A program made the position numbers and the translations under genes. Below are positions 55,451 to 62,812 of a DNA stretch of 64,000 bases, piece by piece; within the stretch, counting starts at the first letter, position 1; every line of letters starts with the position of its first letter. Origin of the DNA: Paracoccaceae bacterium (lineage in GTDB: Bacteria > Pseudomonadota > Alphaproteobacteria > Rhodobacterales > Rhodobacteraceae); the NCBI GenBank assembly GCA_020425125.1, contig JAGQRV010000002.1, positions 69,783 to 133,782 on the forward strand, in the 5' to 3' direction. Below the pieces are notes generated by a model, which worked only from the letters and a program-made list of their open reading frames with translations, had not been told where the DNA came from and searched no databases.

Positions 55451-55920
55451 ATGCGGCGGCGCTGCTCGATATCGCCCGCGACAGGGGCGTCCTGCTGGCG
55501 ACGGCGGAAAGCTGCACCGGCGGGCTGATCGCCGCGGCGATCACCGACATTCCCGGCTCGTCGGACGTCTTCGACCGCGGCTTCGTCACCTATTCGAACG
55601 CCGCGAAAGAGGACATGCTCGGGGTCCGTCCCGACACCCTCGCCCGCTTCGGCGCCGTGTCCGAGCAGACCGCCCGCGAAATGGCCGAAGGCGCGCTGGC
55701 CCGCTCCCGCGCCACACTCGCCGTCTCGGTCACCGGCATCGCCGGGCCGGGCGGCGGCAGCCCCGAGAAGCCCGAAGGCCGGGTCTGCTTCGGCCTCGCC
55801 CAGCGGGGGGCGGCGACCGTCGCGGAAACCGTCGATTTCGGCGCCCTGGGCCGCGCCGCGGTGCGCCGGGCAACCGTCGCCCATGCGCTCGACCTGCTGG
55901 CGGGGCGGCTCGGCGGCTAG
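55447..55920 (+). CDS. cinA: CinA-family nicotinamide-nucleotide amidohydrolase (PncC)
   Basis: This 157-residue protein is the C-terminal CinA domain only. It has [51 protein letters not shown] and [20 protein letters not shown]. It deamidates nicotinamide mononucleotide in the NAD salvage cycle. Stand-alone PncC is normal in many proteobacteria. It is the third gene of the ispDF-pgpA-cinA operon, and its end overlaps the convergent COQ10-like gene by 4 bp. Confidence 0.93.
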   Translation: MNAAALLDIARDRGVLLATAESCTGGLIAAAITDIPGSSDVFDRGFVTYSNAAKEDMLGVRPDTLARFGAVSEQTAREMAEGALARSRATLAVSVTGIAGPGGGSPEKPEGRVCFGLAQRGAATVAETVDFGALGRAAVRRATVAHALDLLAGRLGG

Positions 55921-56366
55921 GTCCCGTGCAACGCCCGCGCCCGGTCCTCGAACGCGCGCACGATCCGGTGCATCGCCTCGTTGAAGACGATCCCGATCAC
56001 GCCCTGCAGCACCCGGTTCTTGAACTCGAAATCGACGAAGAAATCGACATGGCAGCCGCCATCGTCGAGCGGCGCGAACTGCCAGCGCGACTTCAGGTAT
56101 TTGAACGGCCCGTCGAGATACTGGGTGTCGATCGACTTCTCCGCGGGATGCAGCGTCACCCGGCTGCCGAAGCGCTCGCGGAAGACCTTGAAGGAGATCA
56201 CCAGGTCGGCCTCGATCACCTCGGCCTCGCCCTCCCTGCGCCGCGACCGGATCCGCGCCGCCGCCGTCCAGGGCAGGAATTCGGGATAGCGCTCCACATC
56301 CGCCACCAGCGCGTACATCTCGTCCGCCCCATAGGGCAGGTCTCGGCTTTCGCGGTGGCTCGGCAT
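55917..56366 (-). CDS. COQ10/RatA-like START domain protein
   Basis: This 149-residue polyketide cyclase/START-domain protein matches the ubiquinone-binding COQ10/RatA group: [22 protein letters not shown] at the N-terminus and [22 protein letters not shown] near the C-terminus. Mitochondrial Coq10 assists ubiquinone transfer, while bacterial relatives are often annotated as RatA toxins; the COQ10 role is more likely in an alphaproteobacterium. It is divergent from the phosphoribosyltransferase gene, with palindromic bases in between. Confidence 0.88.
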   Translation of the reverse strand: MPSHRESRDLPYGADEMYALVADVERYPEFLPWTAAARIRSRRREGEAEVIEADLVISFKVFRERFGSRVTLHPAEKSIDTQYLDGPFKYLKSRWQFAPLDDGGCHVDFFVDFEFKNRVLQGVIGIVFNEAMHRIVRAFEDRARALHGT

Positions 56367-56387
56367 GCCGGTTCCGGGCGGTCCTTT

Positions 56388-56405
56388 TGTCGCGCGACAG
56401 TCGCG
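56388..56405. repeat. Overlapping palindromes in the divergent promoter region
   Basis: TGTCGCGCGACA (56388-56399) is a perfect 12-bp palindrome. It overlaps a second one, CGCGAC-A-GTCGCG (56393-56405). Both lie between the COQ10-like start and the phosphoribosyltransferase start. No regulator is assigned. Confidence 0.35.
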
Positions 56406-56457
56406 GTGCGTATCGTAAACTCGGGGCCAAGATCAAGGGGCAGCCCGGAACGGATCC

Positions 56458-56994
56458 ATGACCGAACGCGCCTACGTCATCGACCGGATGATCACCGCCA
56501 AGGAAATCGCCGCCCGCATCGAACAGCTCGCGCGCGAGATCGAGGCGCATTTCACCGGGGTCGACAAGCTGGTGGTCGTCGGGCTGCTGCGCGGCTCGTT
56601 CATCTTCGTCGCCGATCTGGTGCGCGAGCTCGATCTCGACATCGAGGTCGATTTCATCGAGGCGTCGAGCTATGGCAACGCGATGCAATCGTCCCGGGAA
56701 GTGCGGATCCTGAAGGACCTGACCGGACAGATCGAAGGCCGCGACGTGCTTCTGGTCGAGGATCTGGTCGATACCGGCTTCACGCTCAGCCACATCGTCG
56801 CGCATCTGGCGGCCCGCAAGCCGGCCTCGCTGCGCTCCGTCGTGCTGCTCGACAAGCCCGCGCGGCGCGAGGTCGACTTCCGCGCCGACTGGACCGGCTT
56901 CGAGATCCCGGACGAATTCGTGGTCGGCTACGGCATCGACTACGCCCAGCGGAACCGCAACCTGCCCCATATCGGAAAGGTACGCTTCACCTGA
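56458..56994 (+). CDS. hpt: Hypoxanthine phosphoribosyltransferase
   Basis: This 178-residue purine salvage enzyme transfers phosphoribose from PRPP to hypoxanthine or guanine. The PRPP-binding motif [17 protein letters not shown] and the N-terminal [20 protein letters not shown] match HPRT; the C-terminal [20 protein letters not shown] is also diagnostic. The length is normal. It stands alone, divergent from the COQ10-like gene. Confidence 0.95.
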   Translation: MTERAYVIDRMITAKEIAARIEQLAREIEAHFTGVDKLVVVGLLRGSFIFVADLVRELDLDIEVDFIEASSYGNAMQSSREVRILKDLTGQIEGRDVLLVEDLVDTGFTLSHIVAHLAARKPASLRSVVLLDKPARREVDFRADWTGFEIPDEFVVGYGIDYAQRNRNLPHIGKVRFT

Positions 56995-57088
56995 ATGCTC
57001 ACGCAGCCGTGACCGCTCCCGTCAAGGCTGCAGTTTGTCGGGCGCCGCTTCTGGTCTAGCCTCGCCCCATTGAAACCCGGAGGATCGC

Positions 57089-57550
57089 ATGCGCCTGTCT
57101 CAAGCAACCCTTTCTGCCGCCGTCATTTCGCTGCTGCCCGGCCTCGCACCGGCGCAGGATTATTCGTTCAACGTCGCGGCCCGGAAGGGCGAGATGGACC
57201 TGATGGCCATCAATACCGGCGTGCTCGGCAACATGGCCAAGGGCAAGACCCCCTATGACGCGGACGCCGCGACGGCCGCGGCGGCAAACCTCGTGACGAT
57301 CTCAAAGATCACCCAGGGCCTGCTCTGGCCCGAAGGGTCGAGTAACGCGGACATGCAGGACACCAAGGCGCTGCCGAAGATCTGGGAAAGTTACGACGAC
57401 TTCCTCGCCAAGTGGGACGCCAAGGCCAAGGCCGCCGAAGCACTGCTCGCCGTCGCCGGCGACGGGGTCGACGCGTTGGCCCCCGCGCTCGGCAAGCTCG
57501 GCGAGGCGTGCACCGCCTGCCACAAGGAATACCGCCAGCCCGACAAGTGA
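57089..57550 (+). CDS. Cytochrome c'
   Basis: This 153-residue periplasmic protein has a signal peptide (MRLSQATLSAAVISLLPGLAPAQ) and a C-terminal heme site CTACHKEYR, the standard location for cytochrome c'. The DYSFNVAARKGEMDLMAINT N-terminal helix and the four-helix bundle spacing fit. Cytochrome c' binds nitric oxide and is linked to NO tolerance. GGAGG lies about 7 bases before the ATG. A diheme cytochrome gene follows after 64 bp, probably in the same transcript. Confidence 0.93.
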   Translation: MRLSQATLSAAVISLLPGLAPAQDYSFNVAARKGEMDLMAINTGVLGNMAKGKTPYDADAATAAAANLVTISKITQGLLWPEGSSNADMQDTKALPKIWESYDDFLAKWDAKAKAAEALLAVAGDGVDALAPALGKLGEACTACHKEYRQPDK

Positions 57551-57614
57551 GCCGGCCGGTGAAGCCCCGTCCCGCACCCCCGTGCGGCGCTGAAAGCGGC
57601 AAGGAGATGCGCCG

Positions 57615-58517
57615 ATGATCCGTCTGCTGATGATCCTCGGCACCATTCTCGTGCTGGGGGCCGGCGCGGGCTACGTCCTGACCCGACCCCGGCCGCTGCC
57701 GCCGCCCGCGGTGGAGGGGCTGGTCGGCGACGCCGCCGCGGGCGAGCGCATCTTCTGGGCCGGCGGCTGCGCCTCGTGCCACGCCGCGCCCAAGGCCGAA
57801 GGCGATGCCCGCCTCGTGCTCTCGGGCGGGCAGCGTCTGGTCAGCCCCTTCGGCACCTTCGTGGTGCCGAACATCTCGCCCGACGCGCTGGACGGGATCG
57901 GCGGCTGGTCTCTGCTCGACTTCGCCACCGCGCTCAAGCGCGGCGTCGCGCCCTCGGGCGAAAACCTCTATCCCGCCTTCCCCTACACCACCTACACGCG
58001 GATGGAGATGCAGGACATCGCCGACCTCAAGGCGTTCATGGATACCCTGCCCCCGTCCGGGCGCGTGGACGAACCGCACGACCTGCCCTTCCCGTTCAAT
58101 CTTCGCGTCGCGCTCGGCCCCTGGAAGGCGCTGAACCTCGATCCGGACTGGGTGATCGCCAACCCGCCATCGGAGGCGGCGACAAAGGGGCGCTACCTGG
58201 TCGAGGCCCTGGGCCATTGCGCCGAATGCCACACGCCCCGCAACGCCATCGGCGGGCTCGACCTGGGCCGCTGGATGGGCGGCGCGCCGAACCCCGCCGG
58301 CAAGGGGCGGATCCCGAACATCACCCCCGCGGCGCTCGACTGGTCGGAAGAGGACATCGCCTATTACCTCAAGACCGGCTTCAAGCCCGATTTCGACTCC
58401 GCCGGCGGCGAGATGGCCGACGTGGTCGCCAACATGGCGCATCTCTCCGACGACGACCTCGCCGCCATCGCCGCCTACGTCAAGGCGCTGCCGCCCGTCG
58501 CGAACGGCGGGTCCTGA
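57615..58517 (+). CDS. Diheme cytochrome c, membrane-anchored
   Basis: This 300-residue protein has an N-terminal anchor helix (MIRLLMILGTILVLGAGAGYVL). Two heme c sites, CASCH (residues about 52-56) and CAECH (about 206-210), lie in two cytochrome c domains. The pattern resembles the cytochrome subunit of alcohol/aldehyde dehydrogenases and thiosulfate dehydrogenase-type electron carriers. It directly follows cytochrome c' and may pass electrons to it. No dehydrogenase gene is adjacent, so the donor is unknown. Confidence 0.9.
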   Translation: MIRLLMILGTILVLGAGAGYVLTRPRPLPPPAVEGLVGDAAAGERIFWAGGCASCHAAPKAEGDARLVLSGGQRLVSPFGTFVVPNISPDALDGIGGWSLLDFATALKRGVAPSGENLYPAFPYTTYTRMEMQDIADLKAFMDTLPPSGRVDEPHDLPFPFNLRVALGPWKALNLDPDWVIANPPSEAATKGRYLVEALGHCAECHTPRNAIGGLDLGRWMGGAPNPAGKGRIPNITPAALDWSEEDIAYYLKTGFKPDFDSAGGEMADVVANMAHLSDDDLAAIAAYVKALPPVANGGS

Positions 58518-58763
58518 GCCCCCGGATCCCGCGCGGCCGCCCCGGCGTTCACGCGGCGTCAATCCGCCCGGCACCGCAGCGTCCGTTCCGGAACCGGCCC
58601 GCAGATGCTAGCATGGCACCCGGCCCGGTTTCCTTCGGGCCGGGGTCGGCGGCGCGGCACGTCCCAGCGATGTGCCTCCGGCGGCCGCCGCAGAAAACTT
58701 CGTTTGTTCAATCCCTTTTCCTGCCCCGCACGGGGATGCCATTTTGCAAGCCCAGAGGATCCC

Positions 58764-59723
58764 ATGGATGGATTTGAGACCCTGACCGTCGCCCTGGCCC
58801 AGCTCGCCCCGGTCTGGCTGGACCGGCAGAGGACCACCGACAAGGTCTGCGACGCCATTTCCGAGGCCGCCGCACGGGGCGCCGCGCTGGTCGCCTTCGG
58901 CGAGGCGTTCCTGCCCGGCTACCCGTTCTGGCTGGAACGTACCGGCGGCGCGGCGTTCAACTCGCCCGACCAGAAGAACATGTACCGCCACTACCTCCAG
59001 CAGGCGGTCTCGATCGCGGACGGCGACCTCACGCCGGTCTGCCGGCAGGCGGCGCAGCACGGCATCAGCGTCATCCTCGGAACTGCGGAGCGCCCCGTCG
59101 ATCGCGGCGGGCACAGCATCTACTGCACCCTCGTCCATATCGACGCCCGCGGCGCGATTCCCTACACCCACCGCAAGCTGATGCCGACCTATGACGAGCG
59201 GCTGACCTGGGCGACGGGCGACGGCTACGGGCTGCGCACCCGCCGGCTCGGCGCCTTTACCCTGAGCGCCCTGAATTGCTGGGAAAACTGGATGCCGCTG
59301 ATCCGCGCGGCGCTCTATGCCCAGGGCGCCGACCTGCATGTCGCGCTCTGGCCGGGCGGGCAGCACATCACCCGCGACATCACCCGGTTCGTCGCCCAGG
59401 AGGGCCGCCTTTACGCGCTGTCGGTCTCCGGCCTGATGCGGCCCTCGGACTTTCCGCCGGACACGCCGATGCGCGATCTCATCCTGCGCGATGCGCCGGC
59501 CTGTCTTGCCGATGGCGGCACCTGCGCTGCCGGGCCCGACGGGCGCTGGATCCTGGAGCCGCAGGTGGGCAGCGAGGCCATTCACATCGTGACGCTGGAT
59601 CCGGCGCGGATCGCCGAGGAGCGGCAGAATTTCGACCCGGCCGGGCATTATTCCCGGCCCGACGTCGCCCGCGTGGAAATCGACCGCACCCGTCAGACCA
59701 TGGCGCGCTTCGTCGACGAATAG
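58764..59723 (+). CDS. Carbon-nitrogen hydrolase, nitrilase-like
   Basis: This 319-residue member of the nitrilase superfamily has a complete Glu-Lys-Cys triad: Glu-47 (AFGEAFLPGYPFW), Lys-138 (THRKLMPT) and Cys-172 (LNCWENWMPL). The GEAFLPGYP and CWEN signatures belong to the true nitrilase branch (with cyanide hydratase and related), so it may hydrolyse a nitrile to the acid. The ATG at 58764 starts the family domain; 53 upstream in-frame residues are rejected. It is a single gene between the cytochrome c pair and lipA. The substrate is unknown. Confidence 0.88.
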   Translation: MDGFETLTVALAQLAPVWLDRQRTTDKVCDAISEAAARGAALVAFGEAFLPGYPFWLERTGGAAFNSPDQKNMYRHYLQQAVSIADGDLTPVCRQAAQHGISVILGTAERPVDRGGHSIYCTLVHIDARGAIPYTHRKLMPTYDERLTWATGDGYGLRTRRLGAFTLSALNCWENWMPLIRAALYAQGADLHVALWPGGQHITRDITRFVAQEGRLYALSVSGLMRPSDFPPDTPMRDLILRDAPACLADGGTCAAGPDGRWILEPQVGSEAIHIVTLDPARIAEERQNFDPAGHYSRPDVARVEIDRTRQTMARFVDE

Positions 59724-59823
59724 GCCCCGCCCCCGCCACCGCCCTCCAGCCGCGGTCATGCCGCACCGATCGTCGGGCGGTCGCCGCGCGGCCCCGCTCC
59801 GGGACCGGCGCCGGGCCGCAGCT

Positions 59824-60777
59824 TCAGGCGGTGGAGCCGAGCCGGGCCAGGCGCGCTGCGCGCAGCCGCGCGAAATCGTCGCCCGCGTGATAGCTCGACC
59901 GCGTCAGCGGCGTCGCCGACACCATCAGGAAGCCCTTGCCGAAGGCGGTCTTTTCGTAGGCCGCGAATTCCTCGGGCGTGACGAACCGGTCCACCGCATG
60001 GTGTTTCGGCGTCGGCTGCAGGTACTGGCCAATGGTCAGGAAATCCACGTCCGCCGCGCGCAGGTCGTCCATCACCTGCTGCACCTCGGGACGCTTCTCG
60101 CCCAGCCCGACCATGATCCCGGACTTGGTGAAGATACCCGGATCGATCTCCTTCACCCGCTGCAGAAGCCGCAGCGAATGGAAATACCGCGCCCCGGGCC
60201 GCACCTCCAGATAGAGCCCAGGTACGGTCTCAAGATTGTGGTTGAAAACGTCCGGCCGCGCCGCGACCACCATCTCCAGCGCGTCGGGCGTGCATTTCAG
60301 GAAGTCCGGCGTCAGCACCTCGATCGTGGTCTCGGGGCTCCGGTGCCGCACCGCGCGGATGGTCTGGGCGAAATGCGCCGCCCCGCCATCGTCCAGATCG
60401 TCCCGGTCGACCGAGGTGATCACCACATGCTTCAGACCCAGCTTGGCCACTGCATCGGCGACGCGCCCCGGTTCGAACACGTCGAGCGCATCGGGCCGCC
60501 CGGTCGCCACGTTGCAGAAGGTGCAGCCGCGGGTGCAGATCTCGCCCATGATCATCATGGTGGCGTGGCCCTGGCTCCAGCACTCGCCCACATTGGGGCA
60601 GCCGGCCTCTTCGCAGACCGTCGCCAGCCGGTGCTCGCGCATGATCGCCGCGGTGGCGCGGTAGCCGTCGGAATTCGGCGCCTTCACGCGAATCCAAGCG
60701 GGTTTCTTCGGCTGGGCATTGTCCGGGCGATGGGCCTTTTCGGGGTGGCGCTGGCCGGGGATTTTCAGGTCGCGCAT
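59824..60777 (-). CDS. lipA: Lipoyl synthase LipA
   Basis: This 317-residue radical SAM enzyme inserts two sulfurs into the octanoyl group of lipoyl domains. The auxiliary cluster motif [12 protein letters not shown] (three Cys) and the radical SAM motif CTRGCTFC are both present, as is the [18 protein letters not shown] stretch. The Ser in the C-terminal [10 protein letters not shown] is the known ligand region. The gene is convergent with the nitrilase gene (100 bp). Its 186-bp divergent region to the peroxiredoxin gene contains an Irr-box-like palindrome. Confidence 0.97.
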   Translation of the reverse strand: MRDLKIPGQRHPEKAHRPDNAQPKKPAWIRVKAPNSDGYRATAAIMREHRLATVCEEAGCPNVGECWSQGHATMMIMGEICTRGCTFCNVATGRPDALDVFEPGRVADAVAKLGLKHVVITSVDRDDLDDGGAAHFAQTIRAVRHRSPETTIEVLTPDFLKCTPDALEMVVAARPDVFNHNLETVPGLYLEVRPGARYFHSLRLLQRVKEIDPGIFTKSGIMVGLGEKRPEVQQVMDDLRAADVDFLTIGQYLQPTPKHHAVDRFVTPEEFAAYEKTAFGKGFLMVSATPLTRSSYHAGDDFARLRAARLARLGSTA

Positions 60778-60884
60778 GCAGATCTCCTCTTGCCGGCATC
60801 ATAGGCAAATGCCCGCCACTTGTCCTCTGCCAAAACCGCATGGCGGCCATGAGTGGCAAAACCACCGCGCAAGGCTTGCTCCCA

Positions 60885-60903
60885 GTTTAGAACGATTCTA
60901 AAC
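60885..60903. promoter_or_regulatory. Irr-box-like palindrome upstream of the peroxiredoxin gene
   Basis: GTTTAGAACGATTCTAAAC is a perfect palindrome (8 + 3 + 8). Its TTTAGAA-N3-TTCTAAA core matches the iron control element described for the Irr regulator of alphaproteobacteria. It lies 60 bp before the peroxiredoxin start and 107 bp before the lipA start, so it could control either gene. Confidence 0.55.
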
Positions 60904-60963
60904 CTTGCGTACCGCTGCGCCGCAGCATTCCCTTAACCCATGACCCAGCACGAGGAAAGCGCC

Positions 60964-61512
60964 ATGAAAGCCGGCCTGAAACTGCCCGACGTCACCTTCC
61001 AGACCCGCGTCCGCGACGACAGCCTCGGCGGCCCGAACCCCTACCGCTGGGAGCCGAAGACCACGGCGGACTATTTCGCCGGCAAGCGCGTGGTGCTGTT
61101 CGCCCTTCCGGGCGCCTTCACGCCGACCTGCTCCACCTACCAGCTGCCGGGCTACGAGAAGGGCTTCGACGACTTCGCCGCCCAGGGCATCGACGCGATC
61201 TACTGCCTGTCGGTCAACGACGCCTTCGTGATGAACAGATGGGCCGCGGCGCAGGGGCTGACCCACGTCCAGGTGATCCCCGACGGCTCGGCCGAGTTCA
61301 CCCGCCGGATGGGCATGCTGGTCGCCAAGGACAATCTCGGCTTCGGGGCCCGCTCCTGGCGCTATGCCGCGGTGGTCGATGACGGCGTGATCGAAGCCTG
61401 GTTCGAAGAGCCGGGCCTCTCGGACAACCATGCCGAGGACCCCTACGGCGTCTCCTCGCCCGAGACGGTCCTGGCCTATCTGCGCGAAGCGTCCCGGGCC
61501 AGCGCCGCCTGA
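60964..61512 (+). CDS. Peroxiredoxin (Prx5-like)
   Basis: This 182-residue thiol peroxidase has a peroxidatic Cys-56 in FALPGAFTPTCSTYQLPGYE and the TFQTRVRDDS N-terminal segment, typical of the Prx5/AhpE-like subgroup that uses glutathione or glutaredoxin. It removes hydrogen peroxide and organic peroxides. GAGGAAA (60952-60958) supports the ATG at 60964; the ATG at 60940 is less likely. An Irr-box-like palindrome upstream suggests iron or peroxide control. Confidence 0.93.
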   Translation: MKAGLKLPDVTFQTRVRDDSLGGPNPYRWEPKTTADYFAGKRVVLFALPGAFTPTCSTYQLPGYEKGFDDFAAQGIDAIYCLSVNDAFVMNRWAAAQGLTHVQVIPDGSAEFTRRMGMLVAKDNLGFGARSWRYAAVVDDGVIEAWFEEPGLSDNHAEDPYGVSSPETVLAYLREASRASAA

Positions 61513-61546
61513 TCCGGACCGCCCGGCCGGTCCCGCGCCGACGCCC

Positions 61547-61801
61547 TCACGCCGCCAGGCGCAGGTCGGGGGCGTGACCCGGCAGCTGCCGGCGCAGCAC
61601 ATAGGCGGGGATCTGGTCGCGGGTGATCCCGAACAGCGCCAGCTGCGCATCGCTCCGCGCATTCAGCTTCAGCGCCTCGCGCCGGCAGGCGCGGCGCATC
61701 GCGCCGGGATTGAATCCGAACCCGACACCGGCGAGGAACTCGTCGATGAGCGGGTCGATCGGCGGCACGAAGGCCAGGTTCAGATTGCCGTCACGGTCCA
61801 T
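61547..61801 (-). CDS. Small hypothetical protein
   Basis: This 84-residue, Arg/Ala/Leu-rich protein (MDRDGNLNLAFVPPIDPLID ... KLNARSDAQLALFGITRDQ) lacks a signal peptide. Its C-terminal half resembles small DUF1127-like proteins of Rhodobacterales, but I am not certain. The ATG at 61801 has GAGG about 7 bases before it; a longer frame upstream to 61930 contains no further evidence. It is convergent with the peroxiredoxin gene. Confidence 0.55.
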   Translation of the reverse strand: MDRDGNLNLAFVPPIDPLIDEFLAGVGFGFNPGAMRRACRREALKLNARSDAQLALFGITRDQIPAYVLRRQLPGHAPDLRLAA

Positions 61802-62074
61802 GGGAAACCTCGTCTCGATCGCACAGGTTTCCTCCCTGCCTGAAAAGCTAGGACCGGCAAGGTTAAGATCCAATGAGCATCGCCGCAGTGCAGCAATTTT
61901 TCGCCGCCTGCGGCATTGCCACAACATCAACGCGCAAGTCCCTGATATTCTGCGATCTCCGCTGGCCGCGCGGACGACCTCCCGCGCTCAGCCGAACCGG
62001 GGGTTGAGCCGCCGACCGCCCGCCGTTACCCTGACGCCACGGCATCTGGTCCGCCAGAAGGGGGACAACCGGCC

Positions 62075-62497
62075 ATGACCGAGGACGAGTACATCCGCTA
62101 CATCGCCGAGTTCAACGCCGCCTGCGCCGGCGACGGCACCGGCTTCGGCGCCTTCTTCGACCACTGGTACGCGCCGGACGCGGTGTTCGAATACATCCCC
62201 GCCGCGAAGAAGAACGCCGGCCGCGCCGCCGCAATCGGCTTCTGGGAAAGCGTCCACGCCATCATGCAGGAAACGATCCGGCCCCACACCGCCTTCGTCG
62301 CCTCGTCCACCACCGTCGCCTCCGAGGCGCCGATCGACTTCGTCTGCAAGCAGGACCTCGAATGGGTCGGCGTGCCGCACAAGAAGGGCACCAGCTTCCG
62401 GCTGCAGATGGGCGGCTTCTACCATCTCGACCCCGACGGACGGATCCGCTACGTCCGGGTCTATTCGGTCTACCACCCGGCCTATCAGGTCGCCTGA
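62075..62497 (+). CDS. NTF2-like (SnoaL-type) protein
   Basis: This 140-residue single-domain protein has the cone-shaped NTF2-like pattern: an N-terminal helix pair (EYIRYIAEFNAACAGD), the FFDHWYAPDAVFEYIP strand-helix segment, and beta strands at the end (MGGFYHLDPDGRIRYVRVYS). Such proteins are isomerases, cyclases, ring-hydroxylating dioxygenase small subunits or ligand binders. No partner gene is close, so no specific reaction can be given. Confidence 0.75.
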   Translation: MTEDEYIRYIAEFNAACAGDGTGFGAFFDHWYAPDAVFEYIPAAKKNAGRAAAIGFWESVHAIMQETIRPHTAFVASSTTVASEAPIDFVCKQDLEWVGVPHKKGTSFRLQMGGFYHLDPDGRIRYVRVYSVYHPAYQVA

Positions 62498-62574
62498 GAC
62501 TGCGGCGCCCGCGCCCTTGGCCCCGCGCGCAGCCTGAGGTAGCCTGAGGCGCCACCGGAAGGGAGCCGATCACC

Positions 62575-62715
62575 ATGCCCGACATCCGCGAGGCGCTGGT
62601 TGCGATCTGGGTCCGGCTGAACCCGCTTGAGCCGTCGCCGTATTTCCTGCTCAAGTTCATGGGGACCGCGATCCTGCTCTTCGTGATCGCCTTCCTGATC
62701 GGCCAGGGCGGCTGA
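62575..62715 (+). CDS. Small single-pass membrane protein
   Basis: This 46-residue ORF (MPDIREALVAIWVRLNPLEP then PYFLLKFMGTAILLFVIAFL) has a soluble amphipathic start and one C-terminal membrane helix. GGAAGGGAG about 8 bases before the ATG is a strong ribosome-binding site, and codon use is GC3-rich like its neighbours. It is too short for most gene finders. I do not recognise a family. It lies 77 bp after the NTF2-like gene and about 100 bp before the pentapeptide-repeat gene. Confidence 0.5.
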   Translation: MPDIREALVAIWVRLNPLEPSPYFLLKFMGTAILLFVIAFLIGQGG

Positions 62716-62812
62716 CCCGCCGCCCACTGCGCCCGCCTCCACAAAGCACTGGACAACCGTCGCGCGCGCCGGTGACACTCGCGGCCGAAGCCAATCCTTT
62801 CGGTCCAATGCC

